A DNA stretch of 64,000 bases from Oscillospiraceae bacterium. Its GTDB lineage: Bacteria > Bacillota > Clostridia > Oscillospirales > Ruminococcaceae. The stretch spans positions 1 to 64,000 of the forward strand of contig JAFUNP010000014.1 in NCBI GenBank assembly GCA_017473015.1. Reading direction: 5' to 3'. Shown here one piece after another: positions 53,629 to 62,877 of the stretch. The notes under the pieces are model-generated. The model had not been told where the DNA came from. It was given only the letters and a program-made list of their open reading frames with translations, and made no database searches. Within the stretch, counting starts at the first letter, position 1. Each line of letters opens with the position of its first letter. Made by a program: the position numbers and the translations under genes.

Positions 53629-55005
53629 TTGGCAAGAGATTTTACAAGCGGTAGTCCTATGAAGACTATCTTCCTGTTTGCTATCCCAATGCTTTTGGGT
53701 AACGTTTTCCAGCAGCTGTACAGCACTGTTGACTCCATCATTGTAGGTAACTACGAAGGTGCCAACGCTCTGGCTGCTGTTTCCGCATCCGGCAGTATTC
53801 AGTTTCTGCTGGTAGCTATTGCTTTTGGTTTTACAGCCGGTATGTCAGTTGTTATTTCCCAGGTTTACGGTGCACGCGACTATGAAAGAATGAAACGCGT
53901 ATTCTCCACAGGTTTCATTTTTATCATCTGTCTCTCCATCGTGCTGGCATGTGTAGGTGTTATTATTACAGAACCTGTTCTTCATCTTCTTAAAACACCT
54001 GAAAACATTATGCCGAATAGTGCTACATATCTGAAAATCATGTTTATGGGCATGCCTTTCCAGTTTGTATACAATATGTACGCTTCTGTTCTGCGCGCCA
54101 TCGGCGACAGTAAAACACCGCTTTATTTCCTTGTTGTTGCCGCACTGACAAATATTGTTCTGGACATTGTGTTTGTTGCCACATTCGGCATGGGTGTTGC
54201 AGGTGTTGCTTGGGCTACACTTATCTCCCAGGCTCTGTCCGGTTTTCTGTGCCACCTGTATGTAGGTAAAAAAGTACAGATTTTCAAACTGGGCAAAGGC
54301 GAATGGGTTTTCGACAAAACTATTATCGGCGCTATCATCAACTACGGTCTGCCATCAGCTGTACAGCAGTCTGTTGTTTCCGTTGGTATGATGTTCGTTC
54401 AGTCTTATGTAAACTTCTTCGGTGCAGATATGACAGCTGCATTCGGTGTTTCCAACAGAATTGAAAACTTTGTAACAATGCCTCTGATGCAGTTTGCTAT
54501 GGCCCTGTCCATGTTTGCAGGCCAGAACATCGGTGCCGGTCAGGAAAAACGCGCCAAAGAAGGCGTAAAAGCTACAATCATTATGCAGCTGATTTTTGGT
54601 CTGTCCATGGCATTTATCCTGCCTGTAGTTGCACCTGCACTTATCAATCTGTTCGGTCTGGCAGAAGATGTAAAAGTTGTTGAACTGGCTTCAATGGGTA
54701 TCGGCTTTGCTGCCAAATTCCTGTTTATCTTCGGTTTGTTCCAGGCTCTCAACCAGTTCCACCGCGGTGTTGGTGATACAAAATTTGCTATGGTTGCCAG
54801 CATCTGTATGGTGGTTATCCGTGTGCCTGCCACACATATCATGGTTCATGTTCTGCAGTTGGGCGAAATTTCAGTATGGGCCGGCATGGTTATCGGCTGG
54901 TGTACAGTTCTTTCACTGAACACTATCCGTTATCTCACAGGCGGCTGGAGAGGCAAAGCATTTGTTTCAAAGCGTGTAAATGCAGAAGAAACAGCCGAAG
55001 CTTAA
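53629..55005 (+). CDS. MATE-family efflux protein
   Basis: The 458-residue protein has about twelve membrane helices in two homologous halves and the MATE start region RDFTSGSPMKTIFLFAIPMLLGNVFQQLYSTVDSIIVG. It exports cationic drugs, toxins or metabolites in exchange for Na+ or H+. The start codon is unclear: TTG 53629 gives the family-like MARDFTSG, and GTG 53620 adds three residues; both follow GAAAGTGAG. The gene has a near-consensus promoter and a leader hairpin, which suggests regulated expression, but its substrate is unknown. Confidence 0.9.
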   Translation: MARDFTSGSPMKTIFLFAIPMLLGNVFQQLYSTVDSIIVGNYEGANALAAVSASGSIQFLLVAIAFGFTAGMSVVISQVYGARDYERMKRVFSTGFIFIICLSIVLACVGVIITEPVLHLLKTPENIMPNSATYLKIMFMGMPFQFVYNMYASVLRAIGDSKTPLYFLVVAALTNIVLDIVFVATFGMGVAGVAWATLISQALSGFLCHLYVGKKVQIFKLGKGEWVFDKTIIGAIINYGLPSAVQQSVVSVGMMFVQSYVNFFGADMTAAFGVSNRIENFVTMPLMQFAMALSMFAGQNIGAGQEKRAKEGVKATIIMQLIFGLSMAFILPVVAPALINLFGLAEDVKVVELASMGIGFAAKFLFIFGLFQALNQFHRGVGDTKFAMVASICMVVIRVPATHIMVHVLQLGEISVWAGMVIGWCTVLSLNTIRYLTGGWRGKAFVSKRVNAEETAEA

Positions 55006-55117
55006 TAATCAAAATAAATATATACGGGGTAAACTTTGGGTTTATCCCGTTTTTCTTTTGCTATAATCAGACATTTTACTCTGATGCGTCCGGGTTAAAA
55101 TTATATCAGGTGATGAA

Positions 55118-55963
55118 ATGAAACTGACTGTATATCTTGATGTTCTGATAGTGATGAATACGCTTATAAATTATATTCTTCTGAAAATAAGTGCGCTTCT
55201 GGGACAAATTCCATATAATACCAGAAACATAATGCTTTCTTCTCTTACCGGAGCATTATTTTCATCAGTTATTTTTCTGGACATAAACACTGTGCTTTCT
55301 TTATGTATCAAAACCATCAGCGTGACGGTTTGCACCTGCCTGGCTTTCGGTTTTGTCTCATGGAAATATTTTATAAAGAACTCCATATGTGTTCTCTTGT
55401 CTACATTTATATTTACAGGGCTGCTGTATGCTTTTCCTGCTGACAACAGTTTTCTATATCTGAACAATTTCTGTTATTACATAAATATAAACCCGCTTTT
55501 TCTTGTTCTGTGTATCGGCTGTATATATATGGTATTGCAAGCAGCTGATTTTGTTTTTTCTCAGAAGAACACGGGGAACAAAATGGTCTGTACACTGACA
55601 ATTGACGGAAGGGAGATAACGGCCACCGCTTTTTATGATACCGGCTTCGGTGTCAGGGATATTCTGGGGCACAGGGCGGTTATGCTATGCAGTCTGCCGC
55701 CGGTAAAAAACAGTCTGGACAGACCGCTGGTGTCCGTTCTTGAGGATTTTCTTGCCGGCAATCTTCGGACCGACATCGGATTGTTTCATGTGTTTTATTC
55801 AGATATTTCAAAACAAGGAATACTGCCGGCTATCCGACCGCAGGCCGCAGTGTTAAACGGAAAGGAAATTAAAAATGTGATAATCGCATTTACCGATAAA
55901 ACATTTTCGGACGATGTACAGATTATATTCGGAAAAGATATTTTTGAGATGACAGGAGAGTAA
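55118..55963 (+). CDS. spoIIGA: Sigma-E processing protease SpoIIGA
   Basis: The 281-residue protein has five N-terminal membrane helices (MKLTVYLDVLIVMNTLINYILL is the family start) and a C-terminal aspartic-protease-like domain with the motif FYDTGFGVRD. SpoIIGA cuts the pro-sequence from sigma-E in the mother cell after asymmetric division. It is followed 2 bp later by sigE, the standard arrangement. Overall similarity is low apart from topology and motif, which is normal for this family. Confidence 0.85.
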   Translation: MKLTVYLDVLIVMNTLINYILLKISALLGQIPYNTRNIMLSSLTGALFSSVIFLDINTVLSLCIKTISVTVCTCLAFGFVSWKYFIKNSICVLLSTFIFTGLLYAFPADNSFLYLNNFCYYININPLFLVLCIGCIYMVLQAADFVFSQKNTGNKMVCTLTIDGREITATAFYDTGFGVRDILGHRAVMLCSLPPVKNSLDRPLVSVLEDFLAGNLRTDIGLFHVFYSDISKQGILPAIRPQAAVLNGKEIKNVIIAFTDKTFSDDVQIIFGKDIFEMTGE

Positions 55964-55965
55964 CT

Positions 55966-56664
55966 ATGAAAAAGAAACTGATATTGAAATTGTGCCGGAT
56001 TTTTCCGGGAGTGCAAAAAATATTGTATATAACAGGCCCTCAGATGCTGCCGCCGCCTCTCACTCCCCGGGAAGAAAAAGAGGTCTTTGCCGGACTGGAA
56101 CGAAAGGACGAAAAAGCGATAAACGCGCTGATTGTCCACAACTTGCGTCTGGTGGTATATATAGCCAAAAAGTTTGAAAATACAGGCGTACCTATAGATG
56201 ACCTTACCTCAATAGGTACAATGGGGCTGATAAAGGCAGTAAATAACTTTATTCCCTCCAAAAATATAAAATTTGCCACATATGCATCCAGATGTGTTGA
56301 AAACGAAATTCTTATGTACCTGAGAAAACGGTCCAACAGGAATATTGATATCAGCATGGATGAGGCGCTTTCCACAGATTCCGACGGTAATGAGTTGAAT
56401 CTTATTGATGTGCTGTGTACTGATGAAAATGAAATCAGCCGGAATATGGAAAGGGAAAGCGACAGAACTGTGGTGTGGAAATCGCTGGAAACCCTGCCGG
56501 AAAGGGAAAAGGAAATAATGATAATGAGATTTGGACTGAAAGGAAACCCTGAAAAAACACAGAAAGAAGTGGCAGATATAATAGGTATTTCCCAGTCATA
56601 TATTTCCAGATTGGAAAAAAGGATATTTAAAAAGCTGAAAAAAGAAATTGAAAAAATTGGTTAG
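55966..56664 (+). CDS. sigE: RNA polymerase sigma factor SigE (mother-cell sporulation)
   Basis: The 232-residue protein begins with a pro-sequence (about 27 residues) before LPPPLTPREEKEV, and has region 2 (LIVHNLRLVVYIAKKF, DDLTSIGTMGLIKAVNNF, FATYASRCVENEI) and region 4 (GLKGNPEKTQKEVADIIGISQSYISRLEKRI). It directs mother-cell transcription early in sporulation after processing by the upstream protease. Confidence 0.95.
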   Translation: MKKKLILKLCRIFPGVQKILYITGPQMLPPPLTPREEKEVFAGLERKDEKAINALIVHNLRLVVYIAKKFENTGVPIDDLTSIGTMGLIKAVNNFIPSKNIKFATYASRCVENEILMYLRKRSNRNIDISMDEALSTDSDGNELNLIDVLCTDENEISRNMERESDRTVVWKSLETLPEREKEIMIMRFGLKGNPEKTQKEVADIIGISQSYISRLEKRIFKKLKKEIEKIG

Positions 56665-56724
56665 ACAGCTTTTGCCATACATAATGATACATTTTCTGCA
56701 GATAATTACTTCATAACTGAAAAG

Positions 56725-57519
56725 TTGGGAAGTGATAATCTGTATTATAAAAAAGTGGAAATCACGGGGATAAACACCTCTGCCTTGCCTGTTCTGACAG
56801 ACATCGAAAGGGAACAGCTTATACACAAAATGAAAAACGGGGACAAAAGAGCAAAAGATATGCTGGTAATGGCGAATCTGAAGCTGGTGCTGAGCATAAT
56901 TCAGAAAGTGAACAGCCGTAATATTGACCGGGATGATTTGTTTCAGGTAGGTTGTATAGGTCTGATAAAAGCGCTGAATAACTTTGACCCGGAGCTGAAT
57001 GTTCAGTTTTCCACCTATGGTGTGGTGATGATTTTAGGTGAAATCAAACGCTATATCAGGGATAACAGCATTGTAAAGGTCAGCCGCGGCACAAAAGACC
57101 TGGCCTATAAAGCACTGAATTACAGAGAATGGTATATCAGGGAAAATGACACCGAGCCCACCACAGCAGAAATAGCAAAACGGCTCGGTACCACCACCTG
57201 TAAAATAAGCAACGCACTGGATGCTGTTTCGCCTGCAGTTTCATTGTATGAGCCGGTTTTCAGCGATGAAAAGGACGGAGTATATCTGTTGGACCAGCTG
57301 GGCGGTGAAAATTTTGAAGATGAATTCTCATCAAAAATAATTATCCAGGATGTACTGCACAATCTGCAGAAAAGAGAAAAAAGAATATTGAATTTAAGAT
57401 ATATACAGGGCAAAACACAGACCCAGGTGGCCGACATTATCGGCATCAGCCAGGCACAGGTGTCCAGAATAGAAAAAAATGTACTGAAGCGGATGAAAAA
57501 GCAGCTGATGATACAATAG
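56725..57519 (+). CDS. sigG: RNA polymerase sigma factor SigG (forespore)
   Basis: The 264-residue protein carries the SigG start KVEITGINTSALPVL, a conserved region 2 (LVLSIIQKVNSRNIDRDDLFQVGCIGLIKALNNF, FSTYGVVMILGEIKRYIRDN) and a SigG-like region 4 (QGKTQTQVADIIGISQAQVSRIEKN). It drives late forespore genes. The start is TTG 56725 with only a weak ribosome site; an alternative start was not found. sigE-sigG order matches other spore formers. Confidence 0.92.
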   Translation: MGSDNLYYKKVEITGINTSALPVLTDIEREQLIHKMKNGDKRAKDMLVMANLKLVLSIIQKVNSRNIDRDDLFQVGCIGLIKALNNFDPELNVQFSTYGVVMILGEIKRYIRDNSIVKVSRGTKDLAYKALNYREWYIRENDTEPTTAEIAKRLGTTTCKISNALDAVSPAVSLYEPVFSDEKDGVYLLDQLGGENFEDEFSSKIIIQDVLHNLQKREKRILNLRYIQGKTQTQVADIIGISQAQVSRIEKNVLKRMKKQLMIQ

Positions 57520-57574
57520 CACAGGGCACACCGTAAACCCAGCTTTCATATACTGTATTATGGAGGTGGGGTAT

Positions 57575-57856
57575 ATGGTGTCCCTTTCTGTTTTATGCCA
57601 GAAAGATATCATCAGTATTTCTACAGGCCGGAATATAGGCCGTGCAGATGATATAGAGTTCAACGAAAGGACCGCTGTAGTGGAAAATCTGGTGGTGTTT
57701 GGCAGGCCCAAATTTTTCGGCCTGTTCGGCAGAGGTAAAGATGTGCGCATACCTTGGACTGATGTAATCACTGTGGGCGCCGATGTTATACTGATAAAAA
57801 CCCGGCAATATGACTCCGATACCAGAAACGGTACGGTTCATGTGGATTATGACTAA
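57575..57856 (+). CDS. ylmC: YlmC/YmxH-family PRC-barrel protein
   Basis: The 93-residue protein is a PRC-barrel-like small protein (VSISTGRNIGRADDIEFNE, ENLVVFGRPKFFG, RIPWTDVITVGADVIL). In many Firmicutes it follows sigG. Its role is unclear; YmxH/YlmC proteins are linked to sporulation. The start is ATG 57575 after GGAGGTGGGG; an in-frame ATG at 57560 overlaps that ribosome site and was rejected. Confidence 0.82.
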   Translation: MVSLSVLCQKDIISISTGRNIGRADDIEFNERTAVVENLVVFGRPKFFGLFGRGKDVRIPWTDVITVGADVILIKTRQYDSDTRNGTVHVDYD

Positions 57857-57895
57857 AAAATCCTTGATTTATGGGTAAAAATCACATATTTGATA

Positions 57896-57924
57896 TTGAC
57901 ATTCCGGTGTACCCGTGATAAAAT
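57896..57924 (+). promoter_or_regulatory. Promoter of rpsB-tsf
   Basis: TTGACA (57896-57901) and TAAAAT (57919-57924) are 17 bp apart. Expected start is near 57931, giving a leader of about 107 nt. Confidence 0.85.
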
Positions 57925-57943
57925 ATTTAGGCGCAAATACGCA

Positions 57944-58007
57944 CGCTGTATTCCTTACAGGTGGTGTATATTAAATATAGTCCTGTAAAAATTCGCAAAA
58001 TACAGCG
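57944..58007 (+). ncRNA. Structured 5' leader of rpsB, likely autoregulatory
   Basis: Nested helices are visible: an outer stem CGCTGTATT (57944-57952) with AATACAGCG (57999-58007), a middle stem TTACAGG (57955-57961) with CCTGTAA (57982-57988), and an inner TATA-TTAAA-TATA hairpin (57967-57979). The outer stem ends just before GGAGGATATAACC and the true ribosome site CGGAGG. It could be a binding site for S2 protein, as leaders of ribosomal genes often are. I do not know a matching named family for this one. Confidence 0.65.
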
Positions 58008-58037
58008 GAGGATATAACCAAACGGAGGTAAAAAATT

Positions 58038-58760
58038 ATGTCATCAGTATCAATGAAACAATTACTCGAAGCCGGCGTACATTTCGGCCACCAGACAAGA
58101 AGATGGAACCCTAAAATGGCTAAATACATCTTCACAGAAAGAAACGGTATCTACATCATCGATCTGCAGAAAACAGTAAAAATGCTGGACACTGCATACG
58201 ATTTCATCAGAGAAGTTTCTGCTGAAGGCGGCGAAATCCTGTTCGTAGGTACAAAGAAACAGGCTCAGGAAGCTATCAGAGAAGAAGCTGAAAGATGCGG
58301 CATGCACTTTGTAAACGCAAGATGGCTGGGTGGTATGCTCACAAACTACAAAACAATTCAGAAAAGAATTGCTCGTCTTGAACAGCTCAACAAAATGAAA
58401 GAAGACGGTACATTCGATCTCCTGCCTAAGAAAGAAGTTATCAAACTTGAACTGGAAATCGAAAAACTGGAAAAATTCATGGGCGGTATCAAAAACATGG
58501 GCACACTGCCAAAAGCTATGTTCATTGTTGATACAAGAAAAGAAAAAATCGCAGTTGCAGAAGCTAAAAACCTGGGTATCCCAGTAGTAGCTATCGTTGA
58601 CACAAACTGTGACCCAGACGAAGTTGACTATGTAATTCCTGGCAACGACGACGCTATCAGAGCTGTTAAACTGATCGCTGGCGCAATGGCTGACGCAGTT
58701 ATCGAAGGCCGTCAGGGCGAACAGAATGTTGCAGAAGCAACAGAAGAAGTTGCTGAATAA
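58038..58760 (+). CDS. rpsB: 30S ribosomal protein S2
   Basis: The 240-residue protein has S2 motifs: [56 protein letters not shown] and [20 protein letters not shown]. It sits on the 30S subunit back and is needed for translation initiation. It starts at ATG 58038 after AACGGAGG, behind the structured leader. The next gene is tsf, 72 bp later, the standard operon. Confidence 0.96.
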   Translation: MSSVSMKQLLEAGVHFGHQTRRWNPKMAKYIFTERNGIYIIDLQKTVKMLDTAYDFIREVSAEGGEILFVGTKKQAQEAIREEAERCGMHFVNARWLGGMLTNYKTIQKRIARLEQLNKMKEDGTFDLLPKKEVIKLELEIEKLEKFMGGIKNMGTLPKAMFIVDTRKEKIAVAEAKNLGIPVVAIVDTNCDPDEVDYVIPGNDDAIRAVKLIAGAMADAVIEGRQGEQNVAEATEEVAE

Positions 58761-58832
58761 TTATAATCGTTAAAGATTTATAACTTATAAACAATTTTAC
58801 AGGAAATTTAATATAGTTGGAGGAACAAAATT

Positions 58833-59744
58833 ATGGCATTTACAGCTAAAGATGTAAAAGAACTGCGTGAACGCACAGGTTGCGGCATGATGGATTGCAA
58901 AAAAGCTCTTACAGAAACAGATGGCGATTTCGACAAAGCTATCGAATTCCTGAGAGAAAAAGGTCTGGCAGCTGCTACTAAAAAAGCTGGCAGAATCGCA
59001 GCAGACGGTATGGTATACGCAACAGTTGATAAAGAAAACAAAATCGGTGTTGTTGTAGAAGTTAACTCTGAAACAGACTTTGTTGCTAAAAACGAAATGT
59101 TCCGTGAATTCGTAGCAGACGTTGCAGCAGTTGTTGCTAAAGAAAACCCAGCAACAGTTGAAGAACTGCTGACAAAAACTATGCCTAACGGTGACACAGT
59201 TGAAGCTGCTCTGCAGGAAAAAATCCTGGTTATCGGTGAAAACCTGAAAATCCGTCGTTTCGTAAGATACGAAGGTCCATGTACAGCTTACATCCATGCA
59301 GGCGGTACACACGGTGTTCTCGTTAACTTCGAAGTTGCAGAAGAAATCTTCGCTAAACCAGAATTTGAAGCTTATGGTCAGGACATTGCTATGCAGGTTG
59401 CTGCAGCAAACCCAACATACCTGAACAGAGCTGATGTTCCAGCAGAAATTCTGGAAAAAGAAAAAGAAATTCTGACACAGCAGGCTATCAACGAAGGCAA
59501 ACCAGCAGCTATCGCTGAAAAAATGGTTGCAGGCAGAATCAACAAAAACTACAAAGAAAACTGCCTGGTTGAACAGGAATTCGTAAAAGACGATAAACAG
59601 ACAATCACTGCTTATACAAACGCTACAGCTAAAGCACTGGGCGGCGACATCAAAATCGTTGCATTCACACGTTTTGAAAAAGGTGAAGGCATCGAAAAGA
59701 AAGTTGACGACTTCGCAGCAGAAGTTGCAGCTATGTCCAAATAA
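58833..59744 (+). CDS. tsf: Elongation factor Ts
   Basis: The 303-residue protein starts with the UBA domain and [16 protein letters not shown], then [12 protein letters not shown] in the core and two dimerisation-type subdomains. It exchanges GDP for GTP on EF-Tu. Codon use is very biased, as in highly expressed genes, and it shares the rpsB transcript. A strong terminator follows. Confidence 0.96.
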   Translation: MAFTAKDVKELRERTGCGMMDCKKALTETDGDFDKAIEFLREKGLAAATKKAGRIAADGMVYATVDKENKIGVVVEVNSETDFVAKNEMFREFVADVAAVVAKENPATVEELLTKTMPNGDTVEAALQEKILVIGENLKIRRFVRYEGPCTAYIHAGGTHGVLVNFEVAEEIFAKPEFEAYGQDIAMQVAAANPTYLNRADVPAEILEKEKEILTQQAINEGKPAAIAEKMVAGRINKNYKENCLVEQEFVKDDKQTITAYTNATAKALGGDIKIVAFTRFEKGEGIEKKVDDFAAEVAAMSK

Positions 59745-59766
59745 TTTAAAACCTATGTTGAAAAAT

Positions 59767-59799
59767 CCCTTACAGCAGAAATGCTGTAAGGGTATTTTT
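59767..59799 (+). terminator. Terminator of rpsB-tsf
   Basis: CCCTTACAGCA pairs with TGCTGTAAGGG around GAAA and is followed by TATTTTTTT. Confidence 0.95.
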
Positions 59800-59875
59800 T
59801 TGCTGTAAAATATAATCACGGTAAAAGGGATATTCATAAGGCAGTTGATAGGCACAGCGGAATGCCCTGCTGTTC

Positions 59876-59904
59876 TTGCGTGATTATTATTCGTGTGATA
59901 TTAT
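59876..59904 (+). promoter_or_regulatory. Putative promoter of the accessory gene run
   Basis: TTGCGT (59876-59881) and TATTAT (59899-59904) are 17 bp apart, upstream of the first immunity-like gene. It is weaker than the core promoters in this window. Confidence 0.5.
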
Positions 59905-60006
59905 AAAACAAACAGTTAGGAAAATTTGAATTTGGCGAACAGACAAATATTCGATTTAATACAAGAAATGAAAACGAATTTACAGAGAGAAAATAAGGAG
60001 GATATT

Positions 60007-60741
60007 ATGGGATTTTTTGACAAGCTTAAGAAAACAGAAAATACAGAGAAAGACATTTTTGATACTATAAACAAAAGCGACTGGCTGCAGGTGTTTTCTG
60101 CCTGTCTGGGCAAAGCAATGGTTATTCAGAACAATGCCGGCAAATATGTAGTTAAAGACCGCAACTGGAATGTGGATTTTGGTCAGGGATATATAGCTTT
60201 TGGAGAAGATAAATATCCTGTGCAGTTTATCGGCAGCGAATCAAACAGCAGCAACAGCTGGATGTGGGGCTGGAACAATATAAACAATTTTCCGCCACAG
60301 CTTATTACACTGGCAAATGAAATGCTGGATAAAGGCGAAGAATGGTCGCTGAACCCTTTGAGAGTTCCACAGTTTGATTTAAATGATATTTTTAACGGAC
60401 ACACTTTGTCCATCGTTGCCTGCGGTTTAAGTAAAGACAATTATTTCTATTACCGCGGACCACACGGCGGTGGTGCTGTGTTTATGGCAGTGGGAAATGT
60501 TCCACAGGAGGTATTCCAGCCTGCCAACATCAGTGAATTTGCAAATCTGACAGTGCAGTGCATCCAGCAGTACCCTGTAGACCACAAGATTTTTACAGAA
60601 AGCCTGCTACAGTGGAACAGAACAAAGTATGACTGGGATGGCGATACACTTGTAGCTCATTTTGGTCAGGATTTGTACATTTCTTTTGAGCAGAGCGGCG
60701 ATTATTACCGCATTACAGGTATAAATACAAAGCGAGGTTAA
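60007..60741 (+). CDS. DUF6882-like protein, first of the immunity-like run
   Basis: The 244-residue protein looks like the DUF6882 family: ACLGKAMVIQNNAGKYVVKDRNWNVDF, SWMWGWNNINNFPPQLITLANEM and a PxHGGGAVF loop. Members are common beside polymorphic-toxin immunity genes; no reaction is known. The start is ATG 60007 with an excellent AAGGAGG site; an in-frame upstream extension from 59926 is rejected. Three bases separate it from the next gene, so the two are translated together. Confidence 0.7.
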   Translation: MGFFDKLKKTENTEKDIFDTINKSDWLQVFSACLGKAMVIQNNAGKYVVKDRNWNVDFGQGYIAFGEDKYPVQFIGSESNSSNSWMWGWNNINNFPPQLITLANEMLDKGEEWSLNPLRVPQFDLNDIFNGHTLSIVACGLSKDNYFYYRGPHGGGAVFMAVGNVPQEVFQPANISEFANLTVQCIQQYPVDHKIFTESLLQWNRTKYDWDGDTLVAHFGQDLYISFEQSGDYYRITGINTKRG

Positions 60742-60744
60742 ACC

Positions 60745-61239
60745 ATGGATACAGCAAAAATCAAGGACATCAAAAAAGGTCAGTTTACATATGAAGGCAA
60801 GGCGTTTTTTCCTCTTTTTAATAAGGAAATTCAGGTGTTTATAGATTTTAATGCCCCAATGGATTATGCAGGTAAATGTGTGGAGCATCTGGAAAATCTG
60901 AAAGATTGCACAATAGACGGTTTATGCAAAGGTGCTGTAAATTACTGCGAAGAATTCAGGGATTTGCTGGAGGAAATTGATGTTACAATCCCAGGGGGAA
61001 TACAGGGCAGAGATATACTGCAGTATATTTACCCAAGAATAATGATTATTGAAGCACCCCAGGGGGATGAACCTGCGTTCCACTTTGAATGTGACTGCGA
61101 ATGGGAACCTGAACACGGACTGGAATGGACTGTGCGAGGGGACGAAACTTTATATGTAGGTCAATTTGGTGATGAAAAACCATGGAGCGACAGGGATTAT
61201 TTTAAAAATGCACGCTGGAATTATGCAGAGCTGGAATAA
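60745..61239 (+). CDS. DUF6985-like protein
   Basis: The 164-residue protein has an N-terminal beta part (GQFTYEGKAFFPLFNKEIQVF) and a C-terminal core (ECDCEWEPEHGLEWTVRGDETLYVG) like the DUF6985 family, which occurs among immunity proteins of toxin systems. No catalytic residues are evident. It is acidic and lies three bases after and before its neighbours, so it is part of one operon. Confidence 0.65.
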   Translation: MDTAKIKDIKKGQFTYEGKAFFPLFNKEIQVFIDFNAPMDYAGKCVEHLENLKDCTIDGLCKGAVNYCEEFRDLLEEIDVTIPGGIQGRDILQYIYPRIMIIEAPQGDEPAFHFECDCEWEPEHGLEWTVRGDETLYVGQFGDEKPWSDRDYFKNARWNYAELE

Positions 61240-61242
61240 TTT

Positions 61243-61611
61243 ATGGATTATAAACTATTTAAGGATATAGTTGAAGAAGTGAAAAAGAAAAAGCCAATAC
61301 TGTTTGCGCTGGAAAGTGATGAAATGCCTTCACAGGCAGATATTGATGCTTTTGAAAAAGAAAACGGGATAACATTTCCGCATTGGAATGTAGATGCAGA
61401 TTATCGTTTTGATATATCACCATTATCTTTTTCGGATGATCATTGTTTGGTATTTGCTGTGAGTAATGGAAAACAGGTAAGAATATTAGCAGCTTCGGAC
61501 TTGGAGTACATAAAAGCTGAGTCAAGATATAATCTTGATAATATTAAAATTAGTGAGACATATATTTCAATAGCAGAATTTAATGAAATTCTGTCGAAAC
61601 TAAGTGTTTAA
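61243..61611 (+). CDS. Possible chimeric SUKH/Smi1-like immunity protein
   Basis: The 122-residue protein opens with a SUKH-like stretch (LESDEMPSQADIDAFEKENGITFP, about 23-46), but the expected middle of a SUKH protein is absent. From HWNVDADYRF onward the sequence looks like the C-terminal half of a different immunity protein (DDHCLVFAVSNGKQVRIL, SETYISIAEFNEIL). The join is near 61380. It may be an intact chimera or the result of a deletion. The gene starts 3 bp after its neighbour. Confidence 0.6.
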   Translation: MDYKLFKDIVEEVKKKKPILFALESDEMPSQADIDAFEKENGITFPHWNVDADYRFDISPLSFSDDHCLVFAVSNGKQVRILAASDLEYIKAESRYNLDNIKISETYISIAEFNEILSKLSV

Positions 61612-61623
61612 AAGGAGTTTACC

Positions 61624-62076
61624 ATGGCAGTAGTATTTTATTTAATTCTTTTTGGTGCAGTTGCCTTGTCCATTGGATACAAAGGATTAAAGACATATCT
61701 GTTCAACCGAAAACTTGATTATGTTATTGTTCAAGGTAAAGTGGTAGAACTGGAAAAATCCACTCAAAAAAGAGGTAAAAAGACCTCTATTACATATACA
61801 CCGATTTTTGAGTATTACTATAACGGACAGACACGCCGAGCAAGACATATTATCAGCTCGTCCAGATTTAATAAAAAACTGGAAGTTGTTCCAAGTTCAA
61901 AATATGAAGTGGGTGATGAGGTGGAATTGAGAGTATATGTAAATGCTCCTGATTATGCTGTTGTAAACACCAATTCAAGTGTGAAATTCTCATTGTACAT
62001 GGGTGCCGTTGCTACCCTCGCAGGACTTCTTATGTTGGCAGAGGGAATCTATCTTCTTTTAACAAAGATAATGTAG
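61624..62076 (+). CDS. DUF3592-like membrane protein
   Basis: The 150-residue protein has an N-terminal helix (about 4-22), a beta-rich extracytoplasmic part (VIVQGKVVELEKS, YTPIFEYYYNGQTRR, VGDEVELRVYVNAP) and a C-terminal helix. This is the DUF3592 layout. In this run of immunity-like genes it may be a membrane immunity protein. The start is ATG 61624 after AAAGGAG. Confidence 0.7.
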   Translation: MAVVFYLILFGAVALSIGYKGLKTYLFNRKLDYVIVQGKVVELEKSTQKRGKKTSITYTPIFEYYYNGQTRRARHIISSSRFNKKLEVVPSSKYEVGDEVELRVYVNAPDYAVVNTNSSVKFSLYMGAVATLAGLLMLAEGIYLLLTKIM

Positions 62077-62087
62077 AGGTTTATTTT

Positions 62088-62399
62088 ATGCGTGACAATA
62101 TGGAATATGTAAAACTCTTTTGGGAACACGATTATCCAGATGATCCTGTGATGATTATCTATGAAGTAGATTTAGATGATGAAAGATATGCCGTCAGATT
62201 GATTGATATTTTTGCTGATGGTCATACAAGTAATCAAGAGGATAAAGCATGGGGATACGTTACGGAAGCTCCCGTACCGACTGTCGAAGTATTTAATACA
62301 ACCGACTATGGTGAAGAATTTTACGCTTGCTTGATTTCAAAAGAAGAATTTGAAGAAATATGGAACACAGGTATGTACAACGGTGATTTAATGTTCTGA
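62088..62399 (+). CDS. DUF6881-like protein
   Basis: The 103-residue protein reads MEYVKLFWEHDYPDDPVMIIYEVDLDDERYAVRLIDIFADG, typical of the DUF6881 family found next to toxin and immunity genes. It is acidic, with no membrane segment. The start is ATG 62088 after TAGAGG; an internal ATG 62100 would shorten it by four residues. Confidence 0.68.
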   Translation: MRDNMEYVKLFWEHDYPDDPVMIIYEVDLDDERYAVRLIDIFADGHTSNQEDKAWGYVTEAPVPTVEVFNTTDYGEEFYACLISKEEFEEIWNTGMYNGDLMF

Positions 62400-62414
62400 T
62401 AGGGTGGGAATGGA

Positions 62415-62840
62415 ATGAGATATACAGATATTGATTTACAAAGCACAGATATTATGTGGTTTGGCGTAGATAAAAATGGATGTATTGCAGCCTTTTTCAG
62501 TGGTGGCAGATTTTGTGTTCCTGAGTTTGTGTGCCAGAGCATTGAGGAAACGGAATTATTAGAAGACTATTTTCTGAATGAGTTGGATACATCAACGAAA
62601 TATGTGTTATGTGTGGAAGATAAAGATAATTTTTTGATTAAGGATTGTAAAAATTTATCTTCAAAAGGTTTGTATTGTTTTGATATATCGGATAAGAACG
62701 GTGTGGACTATGAAATGATTTCTTATCCAGAAACACCTGTCAAAGTAGAAATGTTACCGCAAAATATTATTGCTGTTATTCACTTACATAATTTGAACAC
62801 TGCTTTTGAAGAAGTGAAAGAAATAACAATGGGCAAATAG
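62415..62840 (+). CDS. Unnamed immunity-like protein
   Basis: The 141-residue protein begins with a region (DIMWFGVDKNGCIAAFFSGGRFCVPEFVCQSIEETELLEDYF) like proteins I know from polymorphic-toxin immunity clusters, but I cannot name the family. The rest is mixed alpha/beta. It lies 15 bp after the DUF6881 gene with GGGTGGG as a weak ribosome site. The function is unknown. Confidence 0.6.
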   Translation: MRYTDIDLQSTDIMWFGVDKNGCIAAFFSGGRFCVPEFVCQSIEETELLEDYFLNELDTSTKYVLCVEDKDNFLIKDCKNLSSKGLYCFDISDKNGVDYEMISYPETPVKVEMLPQNIIAVIHLHNLNTAFEEVKEITMGK

Positions 62841-62877
62841 AAATTCCACTAAATTGGGGAATGAGAGGTAAACGTAG

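Noticed and set aside
56665-56724. CATACATA before sigG as a sporulation promoter
   Set aside because: It resembles parts of sigma-E and sigma-G -10 elements but has one mismatch and no convincing -35.
58797-59855. 352-residue minus-strand frame rich in Cys and Phe across tsf
   Set aside because: It is the mirror of the strongly biased tsf codons; no family resemblance, no ribosome site, and it overlaps a certain gene.
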